The position numbers were made by a program, and so were the translations under genes. Positions 17,532-24,500 of a DNA stretch of 64,000 nucleotides are shown here, piece by piece (position 1 is the first letter of the stretch; every line of letters starts with the position of its first letter). Source of the DNA: Deltaproteobacteria bacterium. GTDB lineage: Bacteria; Desulfobacterota; GWC2-55-46. The notes under the pieces were generated by a model. The model made no database searches and was not told where the DNA came from. It saw only the letters and a program-made list of their open reading frames with translations. The DNA lies in the NCBI GenBank assembly GCA_016234935.1, contig JACRNL010000010.1, forward strand, positions 212,589-276,588, in the 5' to 3' direction.

Positions 17532-17905
17532 AGGTGGCCGGCCAGCGCTCCGCTTACATTTTTGATTGCGTTGTTTTTGTCGACGTATACCAGCGCCGGC
17601 GAGTGTCCGGCGGCTTCGGACTCGTCAACGGACAGGTAGGCCGCGATTATCACGAGGTCTCCCTTTTTGGCAAGGTGGGCCGCCGCGCCGTTTATGGAGA
17701 TAACGCCGGAACCCCTGTCGCCCTTTATAGCGTAGGTGGTCAGACGGCTACCGTTGGTGATGTTGTATATCTGCACCTGCTCAAAGGGATATATCCCAGC
17801 GGCTTCCATCAACGCCTCGTCAATTGCCACCGACCCTTCGTAATCAACGTTCGAACAGGTCACCGTAGCCCTGTGTATCTTGCTTTTAAGCATAATGCGC
17901 TGCAT
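17528..17905 (-). CDS. panD: Aspartate 1-decarboxylase
   Basis: A 125-residue pyruvoyl enzyme making beta-alanine from aspartate for pantothenate. The self-cleavage site is in DYEGSVAID: Gly24-Ser25 in this numbering, giving the pyruvoyl group, the same position as in the E. coli enzyme. The conserved tail [19 protein letters not shown] and YVDKNNAI is present. The start ATG 17905 follows GGAGG by ten bases; the frame is open 34 codons further upstream, but that stretch runs through a dispersed repeat and is not homologous. It overlaps DUF502 downstream and follows panC upstream. Confidence 0.96.
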   Translation of the reverse strand: MQRIMLKSKIHRATVTCSNVDYEGSVAIDEALMEAAGIYPFEQVQIYNITNGSRLTTYAIKGDRGSGVISINGAAAHLAKKGDLVIIAAYLSVDESEAAGHSPALVYVDKNNAIKNVSGALAGHL

Positions 17906-17936
17906 CTTACGAACGCCTCCTTGACGTGAAGCCTTT

Positions 17937-17957
17937 CCCCGCTTAAAGCCTGCGGGG
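17937..17957 (-). repeat. 7-bp stem/9-nt loop hairpin repeat upstream of panD
   Basis: On the minus strand CCCCGC, loop AGGCTTTAA, GCGGGG. Same loop length and nearly the same loop as the copy at 52446-52468 (AGGTTTTAA). It lies between panC and panD, 31 bp ahead of the panD start, within the transcribed leader if the genes are co-transcribed. Confidence 0.75.
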
Positions 17958-18045
17958 CATGGTTTTTTAAATGCCTTATAAAACCGCCGATACGCCGCAA
18001 AAATCATCTTAAATCATACATTAAATCCAACGGAAATGCCATAAA

Positions 18046-18888
18046 TTATGCGATGAGCGTATTGTCGATAAGTCTTGTCCTGCCCACGCGCGCCGCTACG
18101 GCCAGGAGCGCCTCTTTTTCTACGCGCCGGACATCCTCAAGCGTCATGGGGTCGCATATCTCCACGTATTCTATCGCTATAACGCGTTCTTTAGCTATTA
18201 TCTCCCTTACCTTTTCAATTATTGCAAGGCTTTGCCTCTGGCCGCACTCTGCCGCCTGCCTTGCGGCCTGAAGGGCGCGCGGTATGGCACAGGCCGCCCG
18301 CCTTTCTTCAGGCGACAGATAGGTATTCCTCGAGCTCAAGGCAAGGCCGTCTTCCTCGCGCACGGTGTCAACGCCGACTATCTCAACCCCTGCGTTCAGA
18401 TCCTCCGCAAGCCTTTTTATGATAACGAACTGCTGAAAATCTTTTTTTCCAAAGACGGCCTTGTGCGGCCTTACGATGTTGAAAAGCTTCAAAACGACCG
18501 TGGCCACCCCCTTGAAATGCCCCGGCCTCGCCCTGCCGCAAAGCCTTTCGGAAAGCCCTTCAACCGTCACGAACGTCCTTGAGCCTTGCCGGTACATCCC
18601 TGCGGCATCGGGGATAAATACCACGTCAACACCCGCTTCTTTCGCGGTCTTCAGGTCGCGTTCAATGTCCCTTGGATAGGCGTTAAAATCCTCTTTCGGC
18701 CCGAATTGCGCGGGATTTACGAATATGCTGAGGACAAGCAGCGAGCCTTGCCTTTTACCGGTTTCAATCAGCTTGACGTGGCCTGCGTGCAAAAAGCCCA
18801 TCGTTGGCACGAGCACGACAGTCTCTCCCTTTGCCCGCGCCGTCTCGCCGCAGGCCGTCATTTCATCTATGTCTTTGATTATTTGCAT
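18046..18888 (-). CDS. panC: Pantoate--beta-alanine ligase
   Basis: A 280-residue ATP-dependent ligase joining pantoate and beta-alanine to pantothenate. Nucleotidyl-transferase motifs are present: PTMGFLHAGHVKLIE with HAGH near residue 33, FVNPAQFGPKEDFNAYPR, KKDFQQFVIIKR and ALSSRNTYLS (KMSKS-like). Length is typical. It lies between panB (upstream) and panD (downstream), completing the pathway to pantothenate except for ketopantoate reductase, which is not in this window. Confidence 0.96.
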   Translation of the reverse strand: MQIIKDIDEMTACGETARAKGETVVLVPTMGFLHAGHVKLIETGKRQGSLLVLSIFVNPAQFGPKEDFNAYPRDIERDLKTAKEAGVDVVFIPDAAGMYRQGSRTFVTVEGLSERLCGRARPGHFKGVATVVLKLFNIVRPHKAVFGKKDFQQFVIIKRLAEDLNAGVEIVGVDTVREEDGLALSSRNTYLSPEERRAACAIPRALQAARQAAECGQRQSLAIIEKVREIIAKERVIAIEYVEICDPMTLEDVRRVEKEALLAVAARVGRTRLIDNTLIA

Positions 18889-18892
18889 ATAA

Positions 18893-18952
18893 TCCCCCCT
18901 CGCCCCCCTTTAAAAAAGTAGGGAACTGTACCCGGGGTTTTTCAGCAGCCTG
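18893..18952. repeat. Repeat-filled gap between panB and panC
   Basis: A family F element (CCCCCCTCGCCCCCC, TTTAAAAAAG) is followed by GGGGTTTTTCAGCAGCCTG, which matches one arm of the large inverted repeat at 29669-29794. The gap therefore holds fragments of two different repeat families and no gene. Confidence 0.6.
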
Positions 18953-19762
18953 TTAATAGGAATGTTCTTTCGTTGGGAACGTGCCGTCTTCGACGTCTTT
19001 AATATAATCCCTGACAGAGCTGGTGACAACATCGGCAAGCTGCGCGTATTTCTTGACGTATTTAGGCGGTTTGCCTTCAAACGGCGTAATGCCGAGCATG
19101 TCGTTCACCACAAGCACCTGCCCGCCGCAATGCGGCCCCGCGCCGATGCCGATGGTAGGCACATTAAGCGCGCCTGTTATCTCCTTTGCAAGCTCCATTG
19201 GAACGCCTTCTATCACAATGGAAAATACGCCGGCGTCTTCAAGCGCCTTGGCGTCTTTTAATATCTCGCGCGCCTGGCTGCGGCCCTTTCCCTGCACGCG
19301 GTAGCCGCCCATCCTATGGACGGACTGCGGCGTAAGCCCTATATGCCCCATCACGGGAACGTCCATGTCAATGACCGCATTTACGGCGTCAATGACCCTC
19401 CTGCCGCCTTCCATCTTCACGGCCCCGGCGAACCCTTCCTTCACGAGCCTCGCGGCGTTCCTGCACGCGTCCGCCGGACTTGTTTGATAGCTTCCAAACG
19501 GCATGTCGCCGACGATAAGGGCGCGCCTTGCCCCGCGCGCCACAGACCGTGTATGATAGACCATCTCGTCAAGAGTCACCGGAAGCGTGGTCTCGTGCCC
19601 GGCCTCGACCATGCCCGCGGAATCGCCGACGATTATCATGGGTATCCCGGCGGCGTCGAGCATGGCCGCCGTCTGGAAGCCGTAGGCGGTCAGGACGGGT
19701 ATCTTCCTGCCCTCCGCCTTCATCGCGGCTATGTCAAGAATGGTTATCTTCTTCATGTCCAT
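18953..19762 (-). CDS. panB: 3-methyl-2-oxobutanoate hydroxymethyltransferase
   Basis: A 269-residue TIM-barrel enzyme transferring a hydroxymethyl group from methylene-tetrahydrofolate to alpha-ketoisovalerate to make ketopantoate. Key segments are TAYGFQTAAMLDAAGIPMIIVGDSAGMV (Mg-binding Asp), the family signature around TLPVTLDEMVYHTR, GHIGLTPQSVH and the catalytic Glu in IVIEGVPMELA. ATG 19762 (MDMKKITILD) is the family start. The frame continues 39 codons upstream through a PPRPPLKKGG repeat and is not part of the protein. A TATAAT lies four bases before this ATG but lacks a good -35. It heads panB-panC-panD. Confidence 0.95.
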   Translation of the reverse strand: MDMKKITILDIAAMKAEGRKIPVLTAYGFQTAAMLDAAGIPMIIVGDSAGMVEAGHETTLPVTLDEMVYHTRSVARGARRALIVGDMPFGSYQTSPADACRNAARLVKEGFAGAVKMEGGRRVIDAVNAVIDMDVPVMGHIGLTPQSVHRMGGYRVQGKGRSQAREILKDAKALEDAGVFSIVIEGVPMELAKEITGALNVPTIGIGAGPHCGGQVLVVNDMLGITPFEGKPPKYVKKYAQLADVVTSSVRDYIKDVEDGTFPTKEHSY

Positions 19763-19833
19763 TTTATTATAGCCCAACAATACGGCCCTGACCACAAAAA
19801 AACCCTCCGAATACTCCGGAAGGCCGCTATAAT

Positions 19834-19866
19834 TCCCCCCTTTTTTTAAAGGGGGGCGAGGAGGGG
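19834..19866. repeat. Family F repeat between deoxynucleoside kinase and panB
   Basis: CCCCCCTTTTTTTAAAGGGGGGCGAGGAGGGG has C6/G6 arms around a T/A-rich centre. It reads on the minus strand as PPRPPLKKGG in the panB frame but lies upstream of the probable panB start. Confidence 0.7.
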
Positions 19867-19884
19867 TTAGAATCGCCAAAAAAA

Positions 19885-20526
19885 CTACTTTGATCCGGCT
19901 GGAATATAGTGCTGCGACCCGCCCTTCATGGTTCTTATTTCCTTCACGAGGTTCATGAAGTCTTCCTTATCGTTGACGAAGTCTATATCCGTCGTGTTGA
20001 CGACGAGAAGGGGCGTGTCCGTGTAGTAAAAAAAATAGCGGTTATAGGAGTCTATGAGCTTTTCAAGATACTCTTCCTTGACGTTCTTCTCATAGTCCTT
20101 GTTCCTGATGCCGATCCTGTCAAGAAGCACGCCGGTCGACGCCTGAAGGTATATGACGAGGTCCGGCTTGGGGATGCGCGTATCGAGCAGACGGTAGACC
20201 TGCTCATAAAGGGCCAGCTCGTTCTCGTCGAGATTAAGATACGCGAATATCCTGTCTTTTGCGAAAAGATAGTCCGAGACGACGGCAGAGTCGAACAGCT
20301 CCTGCTGGAACATGTCTTTTTGCTGCTGGTACCTGCTTAAAAGGAAAAAAAGCTGCGTCTGTAAGGCGTACTTCTTGATATCCTCATAGAACTTCGGCAA
20401 AAAGGGGTTTGCGTCGACCTCTTCGATAAGCGTTCTGCCGTTGAATTCCCTGGCGATAAGCTCCGCAAGACTGGACTTGCCTACGCCAATGGGGCCTTCT
20501 ATCGCAATATACTTGAATTTTTCCAT
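19885..20526 (-). CDS. Deoxynucleoside kinase (dGK/dAK/dCK family)
   Basis: A 213-residue P-loop kinase that phosphorylates deoxynucleosides for salvage. Walker A is EGPIGVGKSSLAELI near residue 11, then EEVDANPFLPKFYEDIKKYALQTQLFFLLSRYQQQ. AKDRIFAYLNL stands in the position of the D-R-S motif, and the lid region is DRIGIRNKDYEKN. MEKFKYIAIEG at 20526 is the probable start; a longer frame begins at 20568. In related genomes such a kinase (often with folK) lies directly upstream of panB, and that order is kept here. The substrate base cannot be told from sequence. Confidence 0.87.
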   Translation of the reverse strand: MEKFKYIAIEGPIGVGKSSLAELIAREFNGRTLIEEVDANPFLPKFYEDIKKYALQTQLFFLLSRYQQQKDMFQQELFDSAVVSDYLFAKDRIFAYLNLDENELALYEQVYRLLDTRIPKPDLVIYLQASTGVLLDRIGIRNKDYEKNVKEEYLEKLIDSYNRYFFYYTDTPLLVVNTTDIDFVNDKEDFMNLVKEIRTMKGGSQHYIPAGSK

Positions 20527-20666
20527 TATTCCAATAGGTTTCCAATGGTTTAAATCAGCATAAGACAAATTATCTCAGGCACGGGTAAAAGTCAAGACCC
20601 GTAAAACTCGCGCTGTTTTTTTGATGTTTCGGTCTGTCCTCACGCCGAAAAGCGGCCTTTCCGTCC

Positions 20667-21833
20667 TCAAAAAGCCCTTACCGCCATGCTCATCGCGCCG
20701 CCGCCGCCGAGGCACATGGTCGCAAGGCCGAGTTTTTTTCGCCTGTTTTTAAGGGCGTGCACGAGCGTTACAAGGCATCTGGCGCCGCTTGCGCCGATGG
20801 GATGGCCAAGGGCGATGGCCCCGCCGTTGACGTTCACCTTTGCCCTGTCAAGGCGAAGCTCTTTTATCACGGCAAGGGTCTGCGCGGCAAAGGCCTCGTT
20901 TTCCTCGATAAGGTCAAAGTCGGCAATACTGAGACCGGTCTTTTTTAAAAGTTTTTTCACCGACACGACCGGCGCGAGCGTATACCACCTTGGGTCGAGA
21001 TGTCCCGATGACCAGCCGATGATCGACGCAAGAGGTTTTATCTTCAGCCGCTTGGCAACGCTTTTAGACGCGAGTATCAAGACCGCCGCGCCGTCGTTAA
21101 GCCCCGGAGAGTTTCCCGCGGTTATGGTTCCGTTTTCCTTGAATACCGGCCTTAAACGTCCGAGCGCTTCGATGGTAGTGTCCCACCTTATCGTCTCGTC
21201 AAACGAAACCGGCGCATGGCCTTTTATTCTGACAGGCACTAATTCGTCCTTGAAATATCCCCTTTTCGCGGCCGACTGCGCGTTCATCTGGCTTTTAAGG
21301 GCAAAGGCGTCCTGCGCTTTCCTTGTGATGGAATATCTCGAAACGGTAAGCTCGCAAAGCTCGCCCATGTGCTCGCCGTAATAGCAGTCCATGAGGCCGT
21401 CGTGGAGCATGGCGTCCGCGACGGCCGAATCCCCGTATTTCCTGTCCCTCATGCCGGTCAGCAGGAACGGCGCGTTGCTCATGCTCTCCATGCCGCCGGC
21501 GACGACTAATTCGGCGCTGCCGGCCATTATAGCCTCGGCCCCAAGCGCGACGGCCTTAAGCCCGGATGCGCAGACCTTGTTTACCGTAAACGCGGCAACG
21601 GTCTCAGGCAGGCCTGCCTTTAACGCGGCCTGGCGCGCCGGGTTTTGCCCCAATCCGGCGGAGATGACGTTGCCCATGATAACCTCGTCTATGCGCAAGG
21701 GGCTTATCCCCGACCGTTTTAAAGCCTCCTTGATGACGAGCGAGCAAAGCCTTGGGGCGCTCAAATGCGACAGAGAGCCCAAAAACCCGCCCGCCGGAGA
21801 CCTGCAAGCGCCTATGATTACGGCATCAGCCAT
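20667..21833 (-). CDS. Acetyl-CoA acetyltransferase (thiolase)
   Basis: A 388-residue thiolase catalysing thiolytic cleavage or formation of acetoacetyl-CoA. The acylated Cys lies in TVNKVCASGLKAVALGAEAI (about residue 87). The His of GGAIALGHPIGASGARCL (about residue 345) and the second Cys in ATMCLGGGGAMSMAV complete the active site. The pattern fits biosynthetic/degradative type II thiolase. It begins ten bases after the enoyl-CoA hydratase stop, so the two form an operon. Together with hbd (9.1-10 kb) and the acyl-CoA dehydrogenase (6.3-7.4 kb) it completes a short-chain beta-oxidation or butyrate-type cycle. Confidence 0.96.
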   Translation of the reverse strand: MADAVIIGACRSPAGGFLGSLSHLSAPRLCSLVIKEALKRSGISPLRIDEVIMGNVISAGLGQNPARQAALKAGLPETVAAFTVNKVCASGLKAVALGAEAIMAGSAELVVAGGMESMSNAPFLLTGMRDRKYGDSAVADAMLHDGLMDCYYGEHMGELCELTVSRYSITRKAQDAFALKSQMNAQSAAKRGYFKDELVPVRIKGHAPVSFDETIRWDTTIEALGRLRPVFKENGTITAGNSPGLNDGAAVLILASKSVAKRLKIKPLASIIGWSSGHLDPRWYTLAPVVSVKKLLKKTGLSIADFDLIEENEAFAAQTLAVIKELRLDRAKVNVNGGAIALGHPIGASGARCLVTLVHALKNRRKKLGLATMCLGGGGAMSMAVRAF

Positions 21834-21842
21834 GCGTGCCCC

Positions 21843-22586
21843 TTATTTTTTCCTTGCGAGGAATTCATCCATGAGCCGCTTCGGGTCGTCATAGGAGAAC
21901 ATCCTGCCGAATGCGTCTATTTCCCTGCCGGGCGTGCCGGAGTTTATCAAGGATTTAGCCGCCGCGAGGCACTGGACGGGCTTTGACGCTATCGCCCTTG
22001 CAACGGCCATTGCCTCGTCCATGAGCTTGTCCTTTGCGACGACTTTATTCACCAGACCAATGGCCAGGGCCTCGGCCGCGTTGACCCTGCGCCCCGTGAA
22101 GATCATCTCTTTGGCTTTGAGGCCGCCTACCCTCCTTGAAAGCCTCTGCGTGGCGCCGCCTCCCGGTATTATGCCGAGATTTATTTCAGGCTGGCCGAAC
22201 ACGGCGGCCTCTGACGCTATGACTATGTCGCAGGCAAGGGTAAGCTCCGCGCCGCCGCCCAGCGCAAAGCCGTTCACCGCAGCTATGACCGGACAGGGGA
22301 ATTCCTCTATGATATTCATCGCCCTGTGAAAAAGGGCCGCGAAGGCACCGGCGTCCTTTTGCGAAAAGACGGACATCTCCTTAATGTCCGCCCCTGCGAT
22401 AAAGGTTCCGCCCTCGGCGGTTATCACCACCGCCTTCACTTCATCGGCCCGGAGAGAGTCCATCGCGTCAATAAGCCGGACGAGCGCGGCGGTGGAAAGG
22501 ATATTCGCCCCTGGGCTGCTGAAGGTAAGGACGCTGACCTCGCCCGCTTCAAGCCTGAAAAAATCGCAGGTTTTGACGATAGGCAT
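21843..22586 (-). CDS. Enoyl-CoA hydratase/isomerase family protein
   Basis: A 247-residue crotonase-fold enzyme. The oxyanion-hole segments are GGTFIAGADIKEMSVF and ALGGGAELTLACDIVIAS. The catalytic glutamates expected in the second region (GGAELTLACD, then GQPEINLGIIPGGGATQRL) are both present, so hydration of enoyl-CoA is likely. It lies ten bases upstream of thiolase. No HAD domain is attached, so the dehydrogenase step is supplied by the separate hbd gene. Confidence 0.94.
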   Translation of the reverse strand: MPIVKTCDFFRLEAGEVSVLTFSSPGANILSTAALVRLIDAMDSLRADEVKAVVITAEGGTFIAGADIKEMSVFSQKDAGAFAALFHRAMNIIEEFPCPVIAAVNGFALGGGAELTLACDIVIASEAAVFGQPEINLGIIPGGGATQRLSRRVGGLKAKEMIFTGRRVNAAEALAIGLVNKVVAKDKLMDEAMAVARAIASKPVQCLAAAKSLINSGTPGREIDAFGRMFSYDDPKRLMDEFLARKK

Positions 22587-22600
22587 AAATTATTTTCCTT

Positions 22601-22622
22601 ATGCGGCGGATGGCCGCCGCAT
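22601..22622 (-). terminator. Strong hairpin at the end of the hybrid kinase gene
   Basis: Perfect 9-bp arms ATGCGGCGG/CCGCCGCAT with a 4-nt loop begin at the last base of the kinase stop codon. No U-run follows. ATGCGGC-type palindromes recur at 48357-48374, so it may be a repeat serving as a 3'-end barrier. Confidence 0.5.
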
Positions 22623-23875
22623 CAGCCTTGCCCGGTCTGCGCCTGCCCGGCACGGCTGGCAGCCGGAAGCCTCACCATCGCGATAGTGCCGATGCCGGGG
22701 GCCGATTCGAACTCCAGAGCGCCGCCGTGTTCCTTGATTATTGAATAGGATATCGAAAGCCCCAGCCCTGTGCCGCCCATGTCCGTCTTGGTGGTGAAAA
22801 ACGGCTCGGTGGCGCGGACGGCAACCTCTTTGGGCATGCCGCCGCCTTCATCCTTTACCTTTATTATAACGGAGTCCGTGGCCGCGTCGTAAAATGTGCC
22901 GAGCCACACGCCGCGTCCTCTGCCGCCGAGGGCATGGAGCGAATTCATGATGAGGTTTATTATCACCTGCTCTATCCTCTGCGCGCTGCCCTTTACCGGC
23001 GGCAAGTCCGCGGCAGGAGCGAAGGTGAATATGTCCGTGTAGCGCGTTATCTCATTTGACAACAGGCGCACGGCGGCGTCAACCGCCCTGTTGACGTCAA
23101 ATTCGCGGTGAAGGTCGGCGGACTCGATCCGTGAAAAATCCTTGAGGCCGTCTACGATATCCTTAATGCGCCTGGCGCCGTCGGCGATGCCGCTCAAAAG
23201 CTCCGGCACCGTTTTCTTCATCTCGGAAAACGGCAGGCCGCCGAGCATAAAATCGCCGTTTGAGCGGTAATAGCCTTCAAGAATGGCCGCGGCGTCCTTC
23301 CATGCGTCGGAAAGAAGCTCCGCATTCAGCATTATGTAGTTGTTGGGGTTGTTTATCTCATGGGCCACGCCGGAGGCAAGGGTTCCAAGGGAGGCCATCT
23401 TGTTGGCATGGACGAGCCGTTCGTTAATGGCCCGGACCTCTTCCTCCATACGCCGCCGGCCGCCGCGGTGAGCGGCTTCCTTCAATTCGCGCTCCACCGC
23501 GGGGACGAGCCGCGAAAGGTTGCCCTTGGTTATAAAGTCCTGCGCGCCGGCCTTCATCACGGACACGGCAATGTCCTCGCTTACAGCGCCTGAAATAAGT
23601 ATGAACGGTATGTCCTGTCCGGTTTCCTTCAGCAGCCTGAGCGCGTCGAGGCCGCTCAGCTTCGGCAGGGAAAAATCCGCGATGACTATTCCCCAGGGTC
23701 TGTCCCCGGGCGCGCCTTCAAGGGCATGTCTCAATGCCTCCGGCGTCTCGACGCATAAAAAATCAACCGAGAAACCTCCGCGCTTCAACTCGCGCACGAG
23801 CAGCGCGGCGTCGTCTGCGGAATCCTCCACTATCAGCGCGCGAAGTTCACCTGACATCTCTTGCCATCCTTGCAT
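22622..23875 (-). CDS. Receiver-histidine kinase hybrid (REC-HisKA-HATPase)
   Basis: A 417-residue cytosolic two-component protein. An N-terminal receiver domain (LIVEDSADDAALLVREL, phosphorylatable Asp in VIADFSLPKLSG, Lys switch region FITKG) covers residues about 10-130. It is followed by a dimerisation/phosphoacceptor helix (ASLGTLASGVAHEINNPNNYI, His near residue 175) and a HATPase domain with NLIMNSLHAL, DEGGGMP and GGTGLGLSIS. It lacks transmembrane or PAS segments, so it takes input from another kinase, probably via its receiver. ATG 23857 (MSGELRALIV) with AAGGA nine bases upstream is a good alternative start. It follows the Rcp-like receiver and the Cache/PAS kinase. Confidence 0.92.
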   Translation of the reverse strand: MQGWQEMSGELRALIVEDSADDAALLVRELKRGGFSVDFLCVETPEALRHALEGAPGDRPWGIVIADFSLPKLSGLDALRLLKETGQDIPFILISGAVSEDIAVSVMKAGAQDFITKGNLSRLVPAVERELKEAAHRGGRRRMEEEVRAINERLVHANKMASLGTLASGVAHEINNPNNYIMLNAELLSDAWKDAAAILEGYYRSNGDFMLGGLPFSEMKKTVPELLSGIADGARRIKDIVDGLKDFSRIESADLHREFDVNRAVDAAVRLLSNEITRYTDIFTFAPAADLPPVKGSAQRIEQVIINLIMNSLHALGGRGRGVWLGTFYDAATDSVIIKVKDEGGGMPKEVAVRATEPFFTTKTDMGGTGLGLSISYSIIKEHGGALEFESAPGIGTIAMVRLPAASRAGQAQTGQG

Positions 23876-23892
23876 CCGGGACTTTTCGGGGC

Positions 23893-23911
23893 ACCCATCC
23901 GGAGGATGGGT
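23893..23911. repeat. ACCCATCC hairpin upstream of the hybrid kinase
   Basis: Arms ACCCATCC and GGATGGGT with loop GGA, between the receiver stop and the hybrid kinase start. A short, very stable palindrome; possibly a dispersed repeat or an intercistronic processing element. Confidence 0.5.
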
Positions 23912-23927
23912 CGGCCTGCATAAACCC

Positions 23928-24386
23928 TCAGTGCCGTTTTACAGGGGGGGCCTCGTTCAGGACGAGCCAGTAGAGGCCGAGCTGTTTTATGGACTCGGAA
24001 AACTGCGCGAAGTCAACGGGCTTCCTGATGTAGCTGTTGGCCCCGAACTCATAGCCGGATACAAGGTCGCGCTCCTCCTTGGAAGAGGTAAGTATGACAA
24101 CCGGCAAAAGCCTTGTCTTCTCGCTGGAGCGTATCTTCCTCAGCACCTCAAGCCCGTCCACCTTCGGGAGCTTCAGATCAAGAAGCACCAACTGCGGCAG
24201 GATGCCGGCGTCGCGCTCTTTGTATGAACCGTCGGCAAAAAGCCAGCCAAGCGCGTCCTCGCCGTCCCGCGCCACCACCACTTCATTCAGGATATTGTTC
24301 TTCTTGAAAGCCCTGAGCGTGAGGGCAACGTCGTCCGGATTGTCCTCTACGAGCAGTATCACCTTTTCCTTTGCGGTCATCTCCAT
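23928..24386 (-). CDS. Stand-alone receiver (Rcp1-like response regulator)
   Basis: A 152-residue single receiver domain with no output domain. It has the acidic pair LLVEDNPDDVALT, the phospho-Asp segment LVLLDLKLPKVDG near residue 68, the Thr/Ser in VVILTSSKEERD and the Lys in NSYIRKPVDF. The NPDDVxLTLRAFKK opening and long insertions (VVARDGEDALGWLFADG) are typical of the Rcp1 type that pairs with phytochrome-like PAS histidine kinases, exactly the kind encoded next upstream. It probably relays phosphate from that kinase to other partners such as the adjacent hybrid kinase. Confidence 0.92.
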   Translation of the reverse strand: MEMTAKEKVILLVEDNPDDVALTLRAFKKNNILNEVVVARDGEDALGWLFADGSYKERDAGILPQLVLLDLKLPKVDGLEVLRKIRSSEKTRLLPVVILTSSKEERDLVSGYEFGANSYIRKPVDFAQFSESIKQLGLYWLVLNEAPPVKRH

Positions 24387-24424
24387 ACAGTCCTTTAACG
24401 CCGTTTATTGCAGCTCTTCCCATA

Positions 24425-24474
24425 CCCCCGCTTAAGCTTGCCCTCGAATGTTTCTATCGGGGGACACGCGAGGG
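24425..24474. repeat. Nested hairpin repeat: family B copy inserted in a family A loop
   Basis: The inner copy on the plus strand is CCCTCGA (24441-24447), loop ATGTTTCTA, TCGGGGG (24457-24463). The outer copy on the minus strand is CCCTCGC (24468-24474) and GCGGGGG (24425-24431), whose loop (GTGT…TTAA) is interrupted by about 28 bases carrying the inner hairpin. It is one of three such nested cases in the window. Confidence 0.75.
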
Positions 24475-24500
24475 CAGGCTTGTATTTTCCGACAATAAGC

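Noticed and set aside
19762..19794. TATAAT four bases upstream of the panB ATG as a promoter
   Set aside because: The hexamer 17 bp upstream is TGGTCA, a poor -35, and the predicted +1 would fall inside the start region. panB may also be co-transcribed with the upstream kinase.
19763..19879. The 39-codon N-terminal extension of panB
   Set aside because: It is dispersed-repeat sequence (PPRPPLKKGG), and the family start aligns with ATG 19762.
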